Positions 1-10,972 of a stretch of DNA of 64,000 nucleotides are shown one piece after another. A model generated the notes under the pieces. That model did no database searches, was not told the DNA's origin, and saw only the letters and a program-made list of their open reading frames with translations. Each line of letters begins with the position of its first letter. Position 1 is the first letter of the stretch. The stretch is from Dokdonella_A sp963834755 (lineage in GTDB: Bacteria > Pseudomonadota > Gammaproteobacteria > Xanthomonadales > Rhodanobacteraceae), in the NCBI GenBank assembly GCA_963834755.1, contig CAWICQ010000011.1, forward strand, positions 310,001 to 374,000. The letters are read 5' to 3'. The translations under genes were made by a program, and so were the position numbers.

Positions 1-1468
1 GAATCGTCGTGTGGCCGTAATTCCAGCGGATGTTCGATTCGACTTTGCGGCCATGACTGCGCGTCGCGCGCAGCAACAGCACCGAACGTCCGCCGGTCAG
101 CGCGTGCGCCATCGCGACGAAGTTGTACTGGCCGCCGACGCCGCTGACGACGCGGCCATCCTCGAGCGCATCCGACACTGCGGCGCCGAGCACCGTCGCC
201 ATCATGCAGGTGTTGAAGAAGCGCGAGTCGCGCCGCTGCGTCGCGTCGAGCTGTTCGCGTCCGCCGTAAAGTTGGTTCACGTCGGACACGCGGCTCATGG
301 ACAAGGCCCGCATAGTCCTCGCCATCGAGCTCGCGCAGCCACGCGTACAGCTCTTTGGAACCCAGAAAAAACGCGCCTTTGAGATAGTGCCCGCCACGCA
401 GCGATCCGTCATCCGTTCGCGTGCCCGCGTCAAGCGCGCGCTGCAGATCGATATCGTCGTAGACATTGCGTTTCAGCACACCGCCACGGCGCAGGTGCAT
501 GAAGCCGTCCATGACCATTTCGCTCGCGCCGTAGAGTCCGCGCGCGAACGGAGCGAGTCCGCCGTAACGCGCGATCAATCGTGTCGCTCGCCGGATCATC
601 GCCGCGCAACGCGCGCAGCGCGGCGAGGTAGTCGCCGTTGCGTTGATGCCGAACCAGCAGCGCAGCGACGATCGCATCGGACAGTGCGCCGATTCCGATC
701 TGCAGTGTGCCGCCGTCGCGCACCAGTGCACTGGCGTGCATGACCGATCGCGTGTTCGACGAGATCGACCGCATCGCGCGGAATCGCGAACAGCGGCTGC
801 GCGGGCAGATCGCCGTCGACGATCTCGTCGAACAATCGCGCGTCGACGTCCGCGGCGCCGCCGAGAAAAGGCAGATCCGGATGCACGACGCCGATCAGCA
901 ATGGCCGGCGTCCGCCCGCCGCTGCGATCGCATCGAGCACGTCGAGCGTCACGTCGGGATTGCACGACAGGCTGTAGCGCGCCGCACTGCCGTTGCCACG
1001 CCGCGCGACGAGCTGCACGATCGCATGCAGGTCTGCCGTTTCGGCGATATCTCGCGCGACTTGCGTGTAGTTGATGCTCGCGTAGTCGCGCTGCGCACGT
1101 TCCGAGTGCAGCATCGCGCCGGACTGGAAATAGAATTCCTGGATGCGGATATTTTCCGGCAGTCGGTTCGCTTTCAGATCGACGACATAGTCGAGCCGCG
1201 GATAATCCGCGCCGAACTGCCGCGCCAGGAATGGTTGCAGAAAACGGCGCTCCAGATCATTGCCCGGCACCGGCGGATCGAGCGAGAGGGCGGTGTACAG
1301 CGTCAAGCGCCGCGATGGATCGGCCTTGAAACGCCGGTAAATCGCGTTGAGCAGATGGTTCGGCTTGCCGAGCCCGAGCGGCGCGGCAATGGCCACATGA
1401 TCCGCGGCCTCTGCAAGGATGCGGTCGACGACGGCCTCGAGTGCGTCGTTTCGGTTCGCAGCGGTCAT
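1..1468 (-). pseudogene. acetyl-CoA hydrolase/transferase family protein, broken by three +1 shifts and cut by the window start
   Basis: The conserved protein can be followed through four reading-frame segments on the minus strand: about 1468-742, 741-585, 584-300 and 298-1. The pieces join smoothly. The first contains SYTLSCNPD-like and LLIGVVHPDLPF stretches, the second RDGGTLQIGIGALSDA, the third LYGASEMVMDGFMHLRR and GEDYAGL, the fourth MSRVSDVNQLYGGREQLDAT and GVGGQYNFVAMAHAL. These are hallmarks of the acetyl-CoA hydrolase/transferase superfamily, which moves CoA between acyl-CoAs and carboxylates or water. Each join needs removal of one base, and three +1 steps return to the original frame. 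The C-terminus lies beyond position 1. It is either a recent pseudogene or an intact gene with assembly errors. Confidence 0.8.
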
Positions 1469-1579
1469 TGGCTCCTCCGTCGGCCGCCATCATCGCAGAT
1501 CGCGCGCACGCGGCGCGCGTTCTCGTTGCTCCGTTTCGCGCGGATCCCGGTGCTCGCGTTGATCCCGTAGACTCTGCGC

Positions 1580-3196
1580 ATGGCCGCCGTCGCGTCTCGC
1601 CGCATCGTTCCCGACGCCCTGCCCGTGCGCGTGCTCGCCGAGCAGGCCTTCAGCCGCGCCGCGGGTGCGCCGTTGCTCGCCGGGAATGCCGTCGACCTTC
1701 TGATCGATGCGCGCGCGAACTTCGATGCCTGGCTCGCTGCGATCCGCGCCGCACGATCGCTGGTGCTGCTCGAGAACTACATCTTTCGCGACGACGCGAC
1801 CGGACGCGAGTTCCGCGACGCGCTCATCGAGCGCGCCGGCGCCGGTGTCAAAGTGTGCGTGATCCGCGACTGGATGGGCTGCATCGGCCAATCGAGCGTC
1901 GCCTTCTGGCAGCCGCTCGTCGCCGCCGGCGGCGAAGTGCGCACATACAATCCGCTGCATTTCACCAGTCCGTTCGGCTGGCTTTCGCGCGACCATCGCA
2001 AGCTGCTCGTGGTCGACAACACGGTCGCGTTCGTCGGCGGCATTTGCGTCAGCGGCACCTGGCTCGGCGATCCCGGCCGCGGCATCGATCCGTGGCGCGA
2101 TACTGCGGTCGGCGTGCGCGGGCCCGCGTTGCGCGATCTCGCCAATGCGTTCGCGGATACCTGGTCGACGCTCGGCGAAAACCTGCCGGACGAAGTTCTG
2201 GAAATGACCGATCGTTGCCTGCCGGCGGGTCAGGTCGACCTGCGCGTCGTGGCGACCGTGCCGAACATCGCGGGCTTGTATCGGCTCGATCAACTCATCG
2301 CGGCGATGGCGAGGCGCACGTTGTGGATTACCGACGCGTATTTCGTCGGCATCGCACCGTATGTTCAAGCGGTCTCGGCGGCCGCGCGCGACGGCGTCGA
2401 CGTGCGTTTGCTCGTGCCCGGGACCAGCGACATTCCCGTGGTGGCGAGCGTTTCGCGTGCGGGCTATCGGCCTCTGCTCGAAGCCGGCGTGCGCGTGTTC
2501 GAATGGAACGGCTCGATGCTGCACGCGAAGACCGCGGTCGCCGATTGCCGCTGGGCGCGCGTCGGATCGAGCAATCTGAACCTTGCGAGCTGGATCGGCA
2601 ATTGCGAGCTCGACATCGCGGTCGAGGACGAAGCGTTCGCGCAGTGCATGGAAGCGCAATACGAAACCGACCTCGGCAATGCGACCGAAATCGTGCTCAA
2701 AGTGCGCAAGCGCTGGCGCAAAAGCGGTCTCGGCGCGCCGCCGCCCCGGACCGACGCGCCGCTCGAAACGACGGACACATCCGCACCGGCGGCGGCGAGA
2801 TTGCCACGCGAAACGACGGACACATCCGCACCGGCGGCGGCGAGATTGCCACACGAAACGGCGGATGCGTCCGCGCCCGCGGCGGCGAGGTCGCCGCCTC
2901 GCGCCAGTGCTCGTGTCGGCCCGCCCTACCCGCGTGCGCGCGGCGGCAGTTCCGGTCGTGCGGCCGCCGGTGCGCTGCGGCTGGCGAATTCGGTCGGCGC
3001 CGCGATTGCGAATCGACGCGTGCTCGGGCGCACGGAATCGGGGCCGCTGCTGGTTTCGGGTCTGGTTCTCGTCCTCGGCGCAATCGCCGGCATGGTGTGG
3101 CCGCGCCTGATCGCATGGCCACTCGGCGCGCTGGCGCTCTGGATCGGCGCGAGCCTCGTCGTGCGCTACGTCAACTCGTTCAAGCGCGAGGAATGA
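1580..3196 (+). CDS. phospholipase D superfamily protein, cardiolipin synthase-like
   Basis: The 538-residue protein carries two HxKxxxxD motifs, HRKLLVVD at about residue 139 and HAKTAVAD at about residue 315. This is the paired active site of phospholipase D enzymes, where each histidine takes part in phosphatidyl transfer. The second motif is followed by GSSNLN, as in cardiolipin synthases. Residues about 390-460 are a low-complexity Ala/Pro/Thr linker containing tandem 15-residue repeats. The C-terminus (about 490-530) has two hydrophobic stretches, so the enzyme is probably membrane-anchored. ClsB-type cardiolipin synthases lack this long linker. Substrate is inferred from family only. 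The ATG at 1580 lies about 110 bp beyond the divergent acetyl-CoA hydrolase start. Confidence 0.85.
   Translation: MAAVASRRIVPDALPVRVLAEQAFSRAAGAPLLAGNAVDLLIDARANFDAWLAAIRAARSLVLLENYIFRDDATGREFRDALIERAGAGVKVCVIRDWMGCIGQSSVAFWQPLVAAGGEVRTYNPLHFTSPFGWLSRDHRKLLVVDNTVAFVGGICVSGTWLGDPGRGIDPWRDTAVGVRGPALRDLANAFADTWSTLGENLPDEVLEMTDRCLPAGQVDLRVVATVPNIAGLYRLDQLIAAMARRTLWITDAYFVGIAPYVQAVSAAARDGVDVRLLVPGTSDIPVVASVSRAGYRPLLEAGVRVFEWNGSMLHAKTAVADCRWARVGSSNLNLASWIGNCELDIAVEDEAFAQCMEAQYETDLGNATEIVLKVRKRWRKSGLGAPPPRTDAPLETTDTSAPAAARLPRETTDTSAPAAARLPHETADASAPAAARSPPRASARVGPPYPRARGGSSGRAAAGALRLANSVGAAIANRRVLGRTESGPLLVSGLVLVLGAIAGMVWPRLIAWPLGALALWIGASLVVRYVNSFKREE
2765..2899 (+). repeat. in-frame 45-bp tandem repeat, three copies
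   Basis: Three consecutive 45-bp units start at 2765, 2810 and 2855 inside the phospholipase D-like gene and encode ETTDTSAPAAARLPR, ETTDTSAPAAARLPH and ETADASAPAAARSPP. The first two are almost identical at nucleotide level. The third has diverged. The unit length keeps the frame, so copy number can change by slippage without breaking the gene. Confidence 0.9.
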
Positions 3197-3323
3197 TTCG
3201 GCGTTTCGCCCGCGCCGCTTGCCGCGTCGGCGGCGATGTCGCAGACTCGGCTGCCGCCGCACGCATCGGCGACATCTGAAGCCGGCTCGCCCGCGCGATC
3301 GTCCTCGCCCGCGCAACGATTCC

Positions 3324-4703
3324 ATGTCCGAACACGCAAACCCTGCGATCGCCGAGCGCGAGGTCCTGACGCCGTCCGCACTGAACCGGCTGGTGCGCGA
3401 TCTGGTTGAAAACGCGCTGCCGCTGATCTGGATCGAGGGCGAGATATCCAACCTTTCGCGCGCCGGATCGGGCCATCTCTATTTCACGCTGAAAGACAGC
3501 GCCGCGCAGGTGCGTTGCGCGATGTTCAAGCCGCGCAGCACGTGGCTTCGTTTCAAACCGATCGACGGCATGCACGTGCTCGCCCGCGGACGCGTGAGCC
3601 TCTACGAAGCGCGCGGCGAATTTCAGTTGCTTGTCGAGCATCTGGAAGAAGCCGGCGAAGGCGCGCTGCGGCGCGAATTCGAACGGCTCAAGGAGCGTCT
3701 CGCCGCGGAAGGCCTTTTCGCGCCCGAGCGCAAACGCGCGCTGCCGCGTTTCGCACGCCGCATCGGCGTGATCACCTCGCCCGGCGGCGCGGCGATTCGC
3801 GATGTGCTCAGCGTCATCGCGCGGCGATTCCCGCTCGCCGAAGTCGAGATCATTCCGGTTCCGGTGCAAGGTCGCGAAGCGCCGCCGACCATCGTCGCCG
3901 CGATCAATACGGCATCGCGCGCGCTGCGCCACGACGTGCTGTTGCTGACGCGCGGCGGCGGATCGCTCGATGATCTGTGGGCATTCAATGACGAAGACGT
4001 CGCGCGCGCGATCCATGCGAGCGCGATTCCAGTGGTCTCGGCGATCGGTCACGAGATCGATTTCACTATCGCCGACTTCGTCGCCGACCTTCGTGCACCA
4101 ACACCGTCGGCAGCGGCCGAGCTCCTGGTTCCGGATATCGCCGATCTTGAACGCGTCCTGCAACGCCAGCGCGGGCGTCTCGAGCAGTGCGTGTCGCGCA
4201 AACTCGAAACCCTTTCTCAACGCCTCGATCACGTCGTCGCGCGCTTGCAGACGCAGCGTCCGCAAACGCGATTGACGCACGCGCGCGATCGCGCGCGCAT
4301 GCTCGAGCAGCAACTGCGCGCGATCGTGCGTAATCGCATCGAGATGCGTCGCCTGAATGCCGCGCGCTCGCGCGCACGGCTCGCCGCACAGGATCCGCTG
4401 CTGTTGCTCGCGCGCCGGCGCGAGCGTGCGAACTCGCTCGGCGATCGTTTGCGCGCCGCGGTATCGCGCGCCGCCGAAAGAAAAGCGCTTCGTCTCGGCG
4501 AGCTTGCGCGCACGTTGAATGCCATCAGCCCGCTCGCAACGCTCGATCGCGGCTATGCGATTCTGTTCGATCGTGTTTCAGGACGTGTCGTGCGTTCGGT
4601 CGAACAGGTCGGCGACGATTCCGCACTACGCGCGCGCGTGTCGGACGGCGATATCGATCTGCGAGTCGAAGGCACGCCTGACGTTAGGAACTTACCGCGC
4701 TAG
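3324..4703 (+). CDS. xseA: exodeoxyribonuclease VII large subunit
   Basis: XseA is the catalytic subunit of exonuclease VII, which degrades single-stranded DNA to oligonucleotides from either end together with several XseB subunits. The N-terminal OB fold is clear (WIEGEISNLSRAGSGHLYF, about residues 33-51). It is followed by the nuclease core with RIGVITSPGGAAIRD, LTRGGGSLDDLW and SAIGHEIDFTIADFVADLRAPTPS-type motifs and a coiled-coil, Arg-rich C-terminal region. Length is 459 residues, normal for the family. The start at 3324 gives MSEHANPA; the frame stays open further upstream but with no conserved sequence. No xseB is next to it. Confidence 0.95.
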   Translation: MSEHANPAIAEREVLTPSALNRLVRDLVENALPLIWIEGEISNLSRAGSGHLYFTLKDSAAQVRCAMFKPRSTWLRFKPIDGMHVLARGRVSLYEARGEFQLLVEHLEEAGEGALRREFERLKERLAAEGLFAPERKRALPRFARRIGVITSPGGAAIRDVLSVIARRFPLAEVEIIPVPVQGREAPPTIVAAINTASRALRHDVLLLTRGGGSLDDLWAFNDEDVARAIHASAIPVVSAIGHEIDFTIADFVADLRAPTPSAAAELLVPDIADLERVLQRQRGRLEQCVSRKLETLSQRLDHVVARLQTQRPQTRLTHARDRARMLEQQLRAIVRNRIEMRRLNAARSRARLAAQDPLLLLARRRERANSLGDRLRAAVSRAAERKALRLGELARTLNAISPLATLDRGYAILFDRVSGRVVRSVEQVGDDSALRARVSDGDIDLRVEGTPDVRNLPR

Positions 4704-4712
4704 TATTGTTGC

Positions 4713-4994
4713 GTGATACTAGGCTTCGCCAGCAAGGATGCCGAGACCCTGTTCATCGACGGCCGGCGCATCGAACGCTGGCAGAGGATCGAGCGGCGGC
4801 CATGCGCAAGCTTTGCGATGCTCCACCGCGCGGCTCGCCTCGATGATCTGCGCGTTCCGCCAGCGAATCGGCTGGAAGCACTCAAAGACGATCGCGCCGG
4901 CCAATACAGCATCCGCGTTGACGATCAGTTCCGCATCTGCTTCAGATGGAAGAACGGTGATGCATACGACGTGGAAATCGTCGACTACCATTGA
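4713..4994 (+). CDS. higB: HigB/RelE-type toxin of a type II toxin-antitoxin locus
   Basis: The 93-residue protein matches HigB-like mRNA interferases of the RelE/ParE fold, with LEALKDDRAGQYSIRVDDQFRICFRW and VEIVDYH near the end. Such toxins cleave translated mRNA on the ribosome. It starts with GTG at 4713, just 9 bp after the xseA stop. The next ORF begins 7 bp after its stop, the usual higB-higA layout in which toxin precedes antitoxin. That antitoxin is cut short here, so the toxin may be inactive, controlled by another antitoxin, or neutralised by the fusion protein. Base composition is a little more A/T-rich than its neighbours, consistent with acquisition by transfer. Confidence 0.85.
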   Translation: MILGFASKDAETLFIDGRRIERWQRIERRPCASFAMLHRAARLDDLRVPPANRLEALKDDRAGQYSIRVDDQFRICFRWKNGDAYDVEIVDYH

Positions 4995-5001
4995 GCGAAC
5001 C

Positions 5002-7017
5002 ATGCCCAGAACAGTTTCCTACCCGACCCCCGGCGAAATCCTGCTCGAAGAATTCCTGAAGCCGATGGGCACCACGCAATACGACGACTGGAGCGAGGAC
5101 AAGCTTCGCGCCTGCTTCGATCTCTTTGAGCACGTCGATTCCATTTTAGCCACGGCGGGAACAACGTCCTCGTTGGACGGCATGACGATTCTCTCCGCCG
5201 ACGCCCGGTCGGGGCACGGACGCATCACCACCATCACGTATTCGCCCCACGCAAGAGATCCTGATGCGAGATTTGTCGTAGGTCGGCTCGATGCGGGTTC
5301 TCAGACCGCGTGGGTCGTCGGGGAGACCCATTCTCACCGGGGTCTGCCGTGGGAGCCCGGCATCAATCTCGTCATCCACGGCCCAACCGTCGAACTCGAC
5401 ACCATTTACAAGAACCTGAAAGGCAATCCGCCCGCGAGCTGCGAGCTCATAGGCGAAGTTCGCAAAGGCAGCGACTACGAGATTCCGACGCGCCTCTTCT
5501 TCGACAACGCAGACGGGGGTCTCCCGCAAATCGTAATACACCTATCCCGCGCGACCGATGCGAGTGACAAGCAAAGCGCGCATGCCTCGCTTGCGCCCGC
5601 GTACCCTTACTACCTCGCGAACACCGCCGTACATGCGAACGAAGCGCTGGAAGTCCTCGACAAGTACTCCGGCGAAGTCGCCACCCGCGTCGCGCTCGCT
5701 GATGCCGCAGCGATCGAGGCTGCGATCGCTGCGGCTGTCAGCGCCGAAGCGCCGATGCGCGCAATGCCGCCATACGCGCGCCAGGTCGTGCTCGAGCATT
5801 GCGTTGCGCGCTTCAAGGAACGCCATGACGAGCTCGCACGGGCGCTGTGCATCGAAGCCGGCAAGCCGATCAAGGACTCCGAAGGCGAAGTCACGCGCCT
5901 GATCGACACGTTCAAGGTCGCCGCCGAGGAAGCCGTGCGGATCGACGGCGAGATCATCAATCTCGAGATTTCCGAACGTGCCCGCGGATACCGCGGATTC
6001 GTCCAGCGCGTGCCGATCGGCGCATGCTCGTTCATCACGCCGTTCAATTTTCCGCTGAACCTCGTCGCGCACAAGGTCGCGTCGGCAATTGCTGCGGGTT
6101 GTCCGTTCGTTCTGAAGCCGTCAGAGAAAACACCCGTCGGCGCGCTGATCATCGGCGAGATTCTCGCCGAGACGGATCTGCCGAAAGGCGCGTTTTCGGT
6201 GTTGCCGTGCCTCGTCGATGACGCCGATCCTTTCGTCAGTGACGAGCGTCTCAAGCTGCTCTCGTTCACCGGCGGCCAGATCGGCTGGAAACTGAAGGCG
6301 AAAGCGGGCCGCAAGAAAGTCGTGCTCGAGCTCGGCGGTAACGCGGCGGCGATCGTCGATGGGGATCAGGTCGAAAAACTCGACCACGTCATCGAACGCC
6401 TGATATTCGGCAGCTACTACCAGTCCGGACAGAGCTGCATCAAGGTACAGCGTATCTTCATCCACGATTCGATTTACGCCGCCGTGCGCAAGCGCTTCGT
6501 CGCCGAGACGAAGAAACTCAAGGCCGGCGACCCCAAGAAACGCGATGTATTTCTGGGCCCGCTGATCGATGAAGACGCGGCGAAGCGTCTCGAAAGCTGG
6601 ATCAACGAAGCGCGCAAGGCCGGCGCAAACGTACTATGCGGCGGTGGGCGCAACGGCAACATGCTGGAGGCAACCGTGCTCGAAGACGTTCCGCACGATG
6701 CGAAGATCAACGCGCTCGAAGCGTTCGGTCCTGTGACGCTGCTCGTGCGATTCGAGTCGTTCGATGACGCGATCGATGCGGTCAACGATTCCGACTACGG
6801 CTTGCAGGCAGGCGTATTTACCGACGATCTCACGCACGCGATGCGCGCGTGGGATCGGCTGCACGTCGGCGGCGTCATCGTCAACGATGTGCCTAGTTTT
6901 CGCGTCGACAACATGCCTTATGGCGGCGTGAAGCTTTCTGGACTCGGACGCGAAGGGATCCGCTATGCCGTCGAGGACATGACGGAACGGCGTTTGTTGG
7001 TCTTGAAGGAGACTTGA
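5002..7017 (+). CDS. chimeric ORF: HigA antitoxin N-terminus, unknown segment, aldehyde dehydrogenase
   Basis: One open frame of 671 codons holds three unlike parts. Residues 1-28 (MPRTVSYPTPGEILLEEFLK, then PMGTTQYD) are the start of a HigA antitoxin, ending where its helix-turn-helix should begin. Residues about 29-195 match nothing I recognise and come from DNA less G/C-rich than the surroundings. From about residue 200 (YYLANTAVHANEALEV) a full aldehyde dehydrogenase follows, with general base Glu443 in VLELGGN and nucleophile Cys479 in GQSCIK. It oxidises an aldehyde with NAD(P); the substrate is unknown. The dehydrogenase would normally start at YYLAN, but no in-frame ATG, GTG or TTG lies close before it. 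Expression may therefore depend on the upstream start at 5002 or an internal ATG at 5182. Confidence 0.8.
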   Translation: MPRTVSYPTPGEILLEEFLKPMGTTQYDDWSEDKLRACFDLFEHVDSILATAGTTSSLDGMTILSADARSGHGRITTITYSPHARDPDARFVVGRLDAGSQTAWVVGETHSHRGLPWEPGINLVIHGPTVELDTIYKNLKGNPPASCELIGEVRKGSDYEIPTRLFFDNADGGLPQIVIHLSRATDASDKQSAHASLAPAYPYYLANTAVHANEALEVLDKYSGEVATRVALADAAAIEAAIAAAVSAEAPMRAMPPYARQVVLEHCVARFKERHDELARALCIEAGKPIKDSEGEVTRLIDTFKVAAEEAVRIDGEIINLEISERARGYRGFVQRVPIGACSFITPFNFPLNLVAHKVASAIAAGCPFVLKPSEKTPVGALIIGEILAETDLPKGAFSVLPCLVDDADPFVSDERLKLLSFTGGQIGWKLKAKAGRKKVVLELGGNAAAIVDGDQVEKLDHVIERLIFGSYYQSGQSCIKVQRIFIHDSIYAAVRKRFVAETKKLKAGDPKKRDVFLGPLIDEDAAKRLESWINEARKAGANVLCGGGRNGNMLEATVLEDVPHDAKINALEAFGPVTLLVRFESFDDAIDAVNDSDYGLQAGVFTDDLTHAMRAWDRLHVGGVIVNDVPSFRVDNMPYGGVKLSGLGREGIRYAVEDMTERRLLVLKET

Positions 7018-7099
7018 GCCTCGATGGCGGCGCGCAAACTGGAACCGCGATCAGTCGAGCCGCAGCGGTAATCGATCTTCAGCGATCACGCACGTCCGC

Positions 7100-8887
<1,788 letters not shown>

Positions 8888-9133
8888 GGGAGTACCGAAA
8901 CGAGCGGAATCCAATTGTAGCCGATCGGCGGCGCGGACCGCGCGTGCCGGAATCGCTCAGTCGCTGCAGCATGATCCGCAATCGGCGGGAAAACGGCGAT
9001 CGCGGACGTACAAGCGAGATCTTCCGGGCGCGTACCATTATCGCGCATATCGGCCTGCGAAAAAATCCAAGACGAAACGCCGCGATCGGGGCAGAATCCG
9101 CATCCGACTTCGCGCGCTCCGAGGCATTCGCCC

Positions 9134-10492
9134 ATGCAGGATATGACTCAAGGACCCATCGCCGGCCATCTGGTGCGGATGTCCGCGCCGATCGCGATCG
9201 GCATGTTGTTTCAGACGCTGTACGTGCTGGTCGATCTTTACTTCGTCGCGCAACTCGGCGACGCCGCGATCGCCGGCGTCAGCACGGCGGGCAACCTGCA
9301 GTTCATCGTGATGGCCGCGACGCAGGTGCTCGCCGTCGGCACGATGGCGCTCATCGCGCAGGCGAGCGGGCGCAAGGATCAGGCCGATGCGAACCTCGTG
9401 TTCAATCAGAGTTTGATGCTCGCGCTGATCGCCGGCATCGTCACCCTGATTGGTGGCTACGCGCTGATCGGGCCGTACATGCGCAGCGTCGGCGCCGATG
9501 CGAACACCGCTGCCGCGGGCGCAGAATATCTGCGCTGGTTCTTCCCGGGCCTCGCGTTGCAGTTCGCGCTCGTCGCGATGGGCGCCGCGCTGCGCGGCAC
9601 GGGCATCAACAAGCCCGCCTTGCTGGTGCAGATGGTGACGGTTTTGTTGAACGCGGCGCTCGCACCGGTCTTGATCGCAGGCTGGGGAACGCACCATCCG
9701 CTCGGCATCGCCGGCGCCGGTCTTGCGACATCGATCTCGATCGCGTTCGGCGTGATCCTGATGGGAATCTACTTCCACAAGCTCGAGAAATACGTCGGCT
9801 TCGACGTACGCCTGTTCGGCGCGCGTCCGGCCGTATGGAAACGCATCCTGCGCATCGGCCTTCCACCGGGCGGCGAGTTCGCGCTGATGTTCTGCTATCT
9901 CGCGGTGATCTATTGGGTGATCCGCCATTTCGGCGCGGCGGCGCAGGCCGGTTTCGGCGTCGGCTCGCGCGTCATGCAGGCGATTTTCCTGCCGGCGATG
10001 GCGGTCGCGTTCGCGACGGCGCCGATCGCCGGACAGAACGTGGGCGGCGGACATCACGATCGCGTGCGCGAGACGTTTCGCTCGGCCGTGCTCCTTGGCA
10101 GCGCGATCATGTTGATGATGACGCTGATCTGCCAGATCAAACCCGAGTGGTTCGTGCACTTCTTCACGCAGGATCCGGCCGTGCTGATCGTCGCCGCGAC
10201 GTTCCTCCACATCATTTCGTGGAATTTCGTCGCGCAGGGCATCATCTTCACCTGCTCCGGCATGTTCCAGGCGCTCGGCAACACGTTGCCGGCGCTGTTC
10301 AGCAGTGCGACGCGTCTTCTCACGTTCGCGATTCCGGCAATCTGGCTTTCGACGCGGACCGGCTTCGAGCTCAAGCAGTTGTGGTTCCTCTCGGTCGCAA
10401 CGGTCACGTTGCAGGCGCTCACGAGTCTCTGGCTGTTGCGTGGCCAGTTCCGGCGCCGGCTGGCAGCGAGAACCGCGACTGCGGCCGCCTAG
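9134..10492 (+). CDS. MATE family efflux transporter
   Basis: The 452-residue protein has about twelve membrane segments arranged as two related halves, as in multidrug and toxic compound extrusion transporters. Conserved stretches include PIAIGMLFQTLYVLVDLYFV at the start and GVSTAGNLQFI. The second half contains AGFGVGSRVMQAIFLPAMAV and the APIAGQN motif. Such proteins export cationic drugs or metabolites across the inner membrane using a Na+ or H+ gradient. It is transcribed away from the ABC-F gene, with about 250 bp between them. No regulator or outer-membrane partner is adjacent, so the substrate cannot be inferred. Confidence 0.92.
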   Translation: MQDMTQGPIAGHLVRMSAPIAIGMLFQTLYVLVDLYFVAQLGDAAIAGVSTAGNLQFIVMAATQVLAVGTMALIAQASGRKDQADANLVFNQSLMLALIAGIVTLIGGYALIGPYMRSVGADANTAAAGAEYLRWFFPGLALQFALVAMGAALRGTGINKPALLVQMVTVLLNAALAPVLIAGWGTHHPLGIAGAGLATSISIAFGVILMGIYFHKLEKYVGFDVRLFGARPAVWKRILRIGLPPGGEFALMFCYLAVIYWVIRHFGAAAQAGFGVGSRVMQAIFLPAMAVAFATAPIAGQNVGGGHHDRVRETFRSAVLLGSAIMLMMTLICQIKPEWFVHFFTQDPAVLIVAATFLHIISWNFVAQGIIFTCSGMFQALGNTLPALFSSATRLLTFAIPAIWLSTRTGFELKQLWFLSVATVTLQALTSLWLLRGQFRRRLAARTATAAA

Positions 10493-10553
10493 CTGCCGAG
10501 TTCGTTTCGAGCGCACGCGCGATGCGCGCGCGCCACGCACCACGGGCGATTCG

Positions 10554-10961
10554 ATGACCGCATTCACCGCCGTGCTTCTCTACGCAGCGTGGACACTGCT
10601 GCTTCCCACGATCTATGCGGGCATCCGCGTGCCGCTGATCGCCAGCGGAAAGAAACGCGCCGATGCGTGGGAGCGCGGCAAGCCGGTCGACGATCCGCCG
10701 CTGCTGCTGCGCATGAAGCATGCGCACCTCAACTGCACCGAGAATTTCGCGGTGTTCGCAGCCGTCGTCTGTGTAGCAGCGTTGATCGGCAAGATCGCCA
10801 TCGTCGATTCGCTCGCCGCGTATGTGCTTTATGCGCGGCTAGCGCAAAGTCTCGTCCATATCAGCGGAACTTCCCTTGCGCAGATCGCTCTGCGCGGCTT
10901 GTTCTACGCGATCCAGGTGGCGCTGATCGCGTACATGATTTTTGCGCTGCTGATGCGCTGA
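10554..10961 (+). CDS. MAPEG family membrane protein
   Basis: The 135-residue protein has four hydrophobic segments and the family features RADAWERGKP and the ERGxxDD-like/HLNCTENFAVFAA region. MAPEG proteins are small integral membrane proteins related to glutathione S-transferases and leukotriene synthases; bacterial members are mostly uncharacterised. It starts 62 bp after the MATE gene on the same strand and may be cotranscribed with it. The frame stays open further upstream, but that part overlaps the MATE gene and is not membrane-like, so the ATG at 10554 is preferred. Confidence 0.85.
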   Translation: MTAFTAVLLYAAWTLLLPTIYAGIRVPLIASGKKRADAWERGKPVDDPPLLLRMKHAHLNCTENFAVFAAVVCVAALIGKIAIVDSLAAYVLYARLAQSLVHISGTSLAQIALRGLFYAIQVALIAYMIFALLMR

Positions 10962-10972
10962 GCCGCGCGCGG

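Noticed and set aside
2765..2899. CRISPR-like array
   Set aside because: The units are contiguous 45-bp coding repeats without spacers.
1441..3279. Long Arg-rich open frame on the plus strand over the phospholipase D-like gene (and a 653-codon one on the minus strand)
   Set aside because: Both are high-GC shadow frames with Arg/Ala-rich random composition; the frame at 1580-3196 has the conserved HKD motifs.
4738..5001. Upstream extension of the HigA/aldehyde dehydrogenase frame to an ATG at 4738
   Set aside because: It overlaps the HigB gene completely and shows no conserved sequence; the HigA start at 5002 is clear.
5602..5640. Independent start codon for the aldehyde dehydrogenase
   Set aside because: The expected start region (AYPYYLAN) has no in-frame ATG, GTG or TTG; the nearest in-frame ATG upstream is at 5182.
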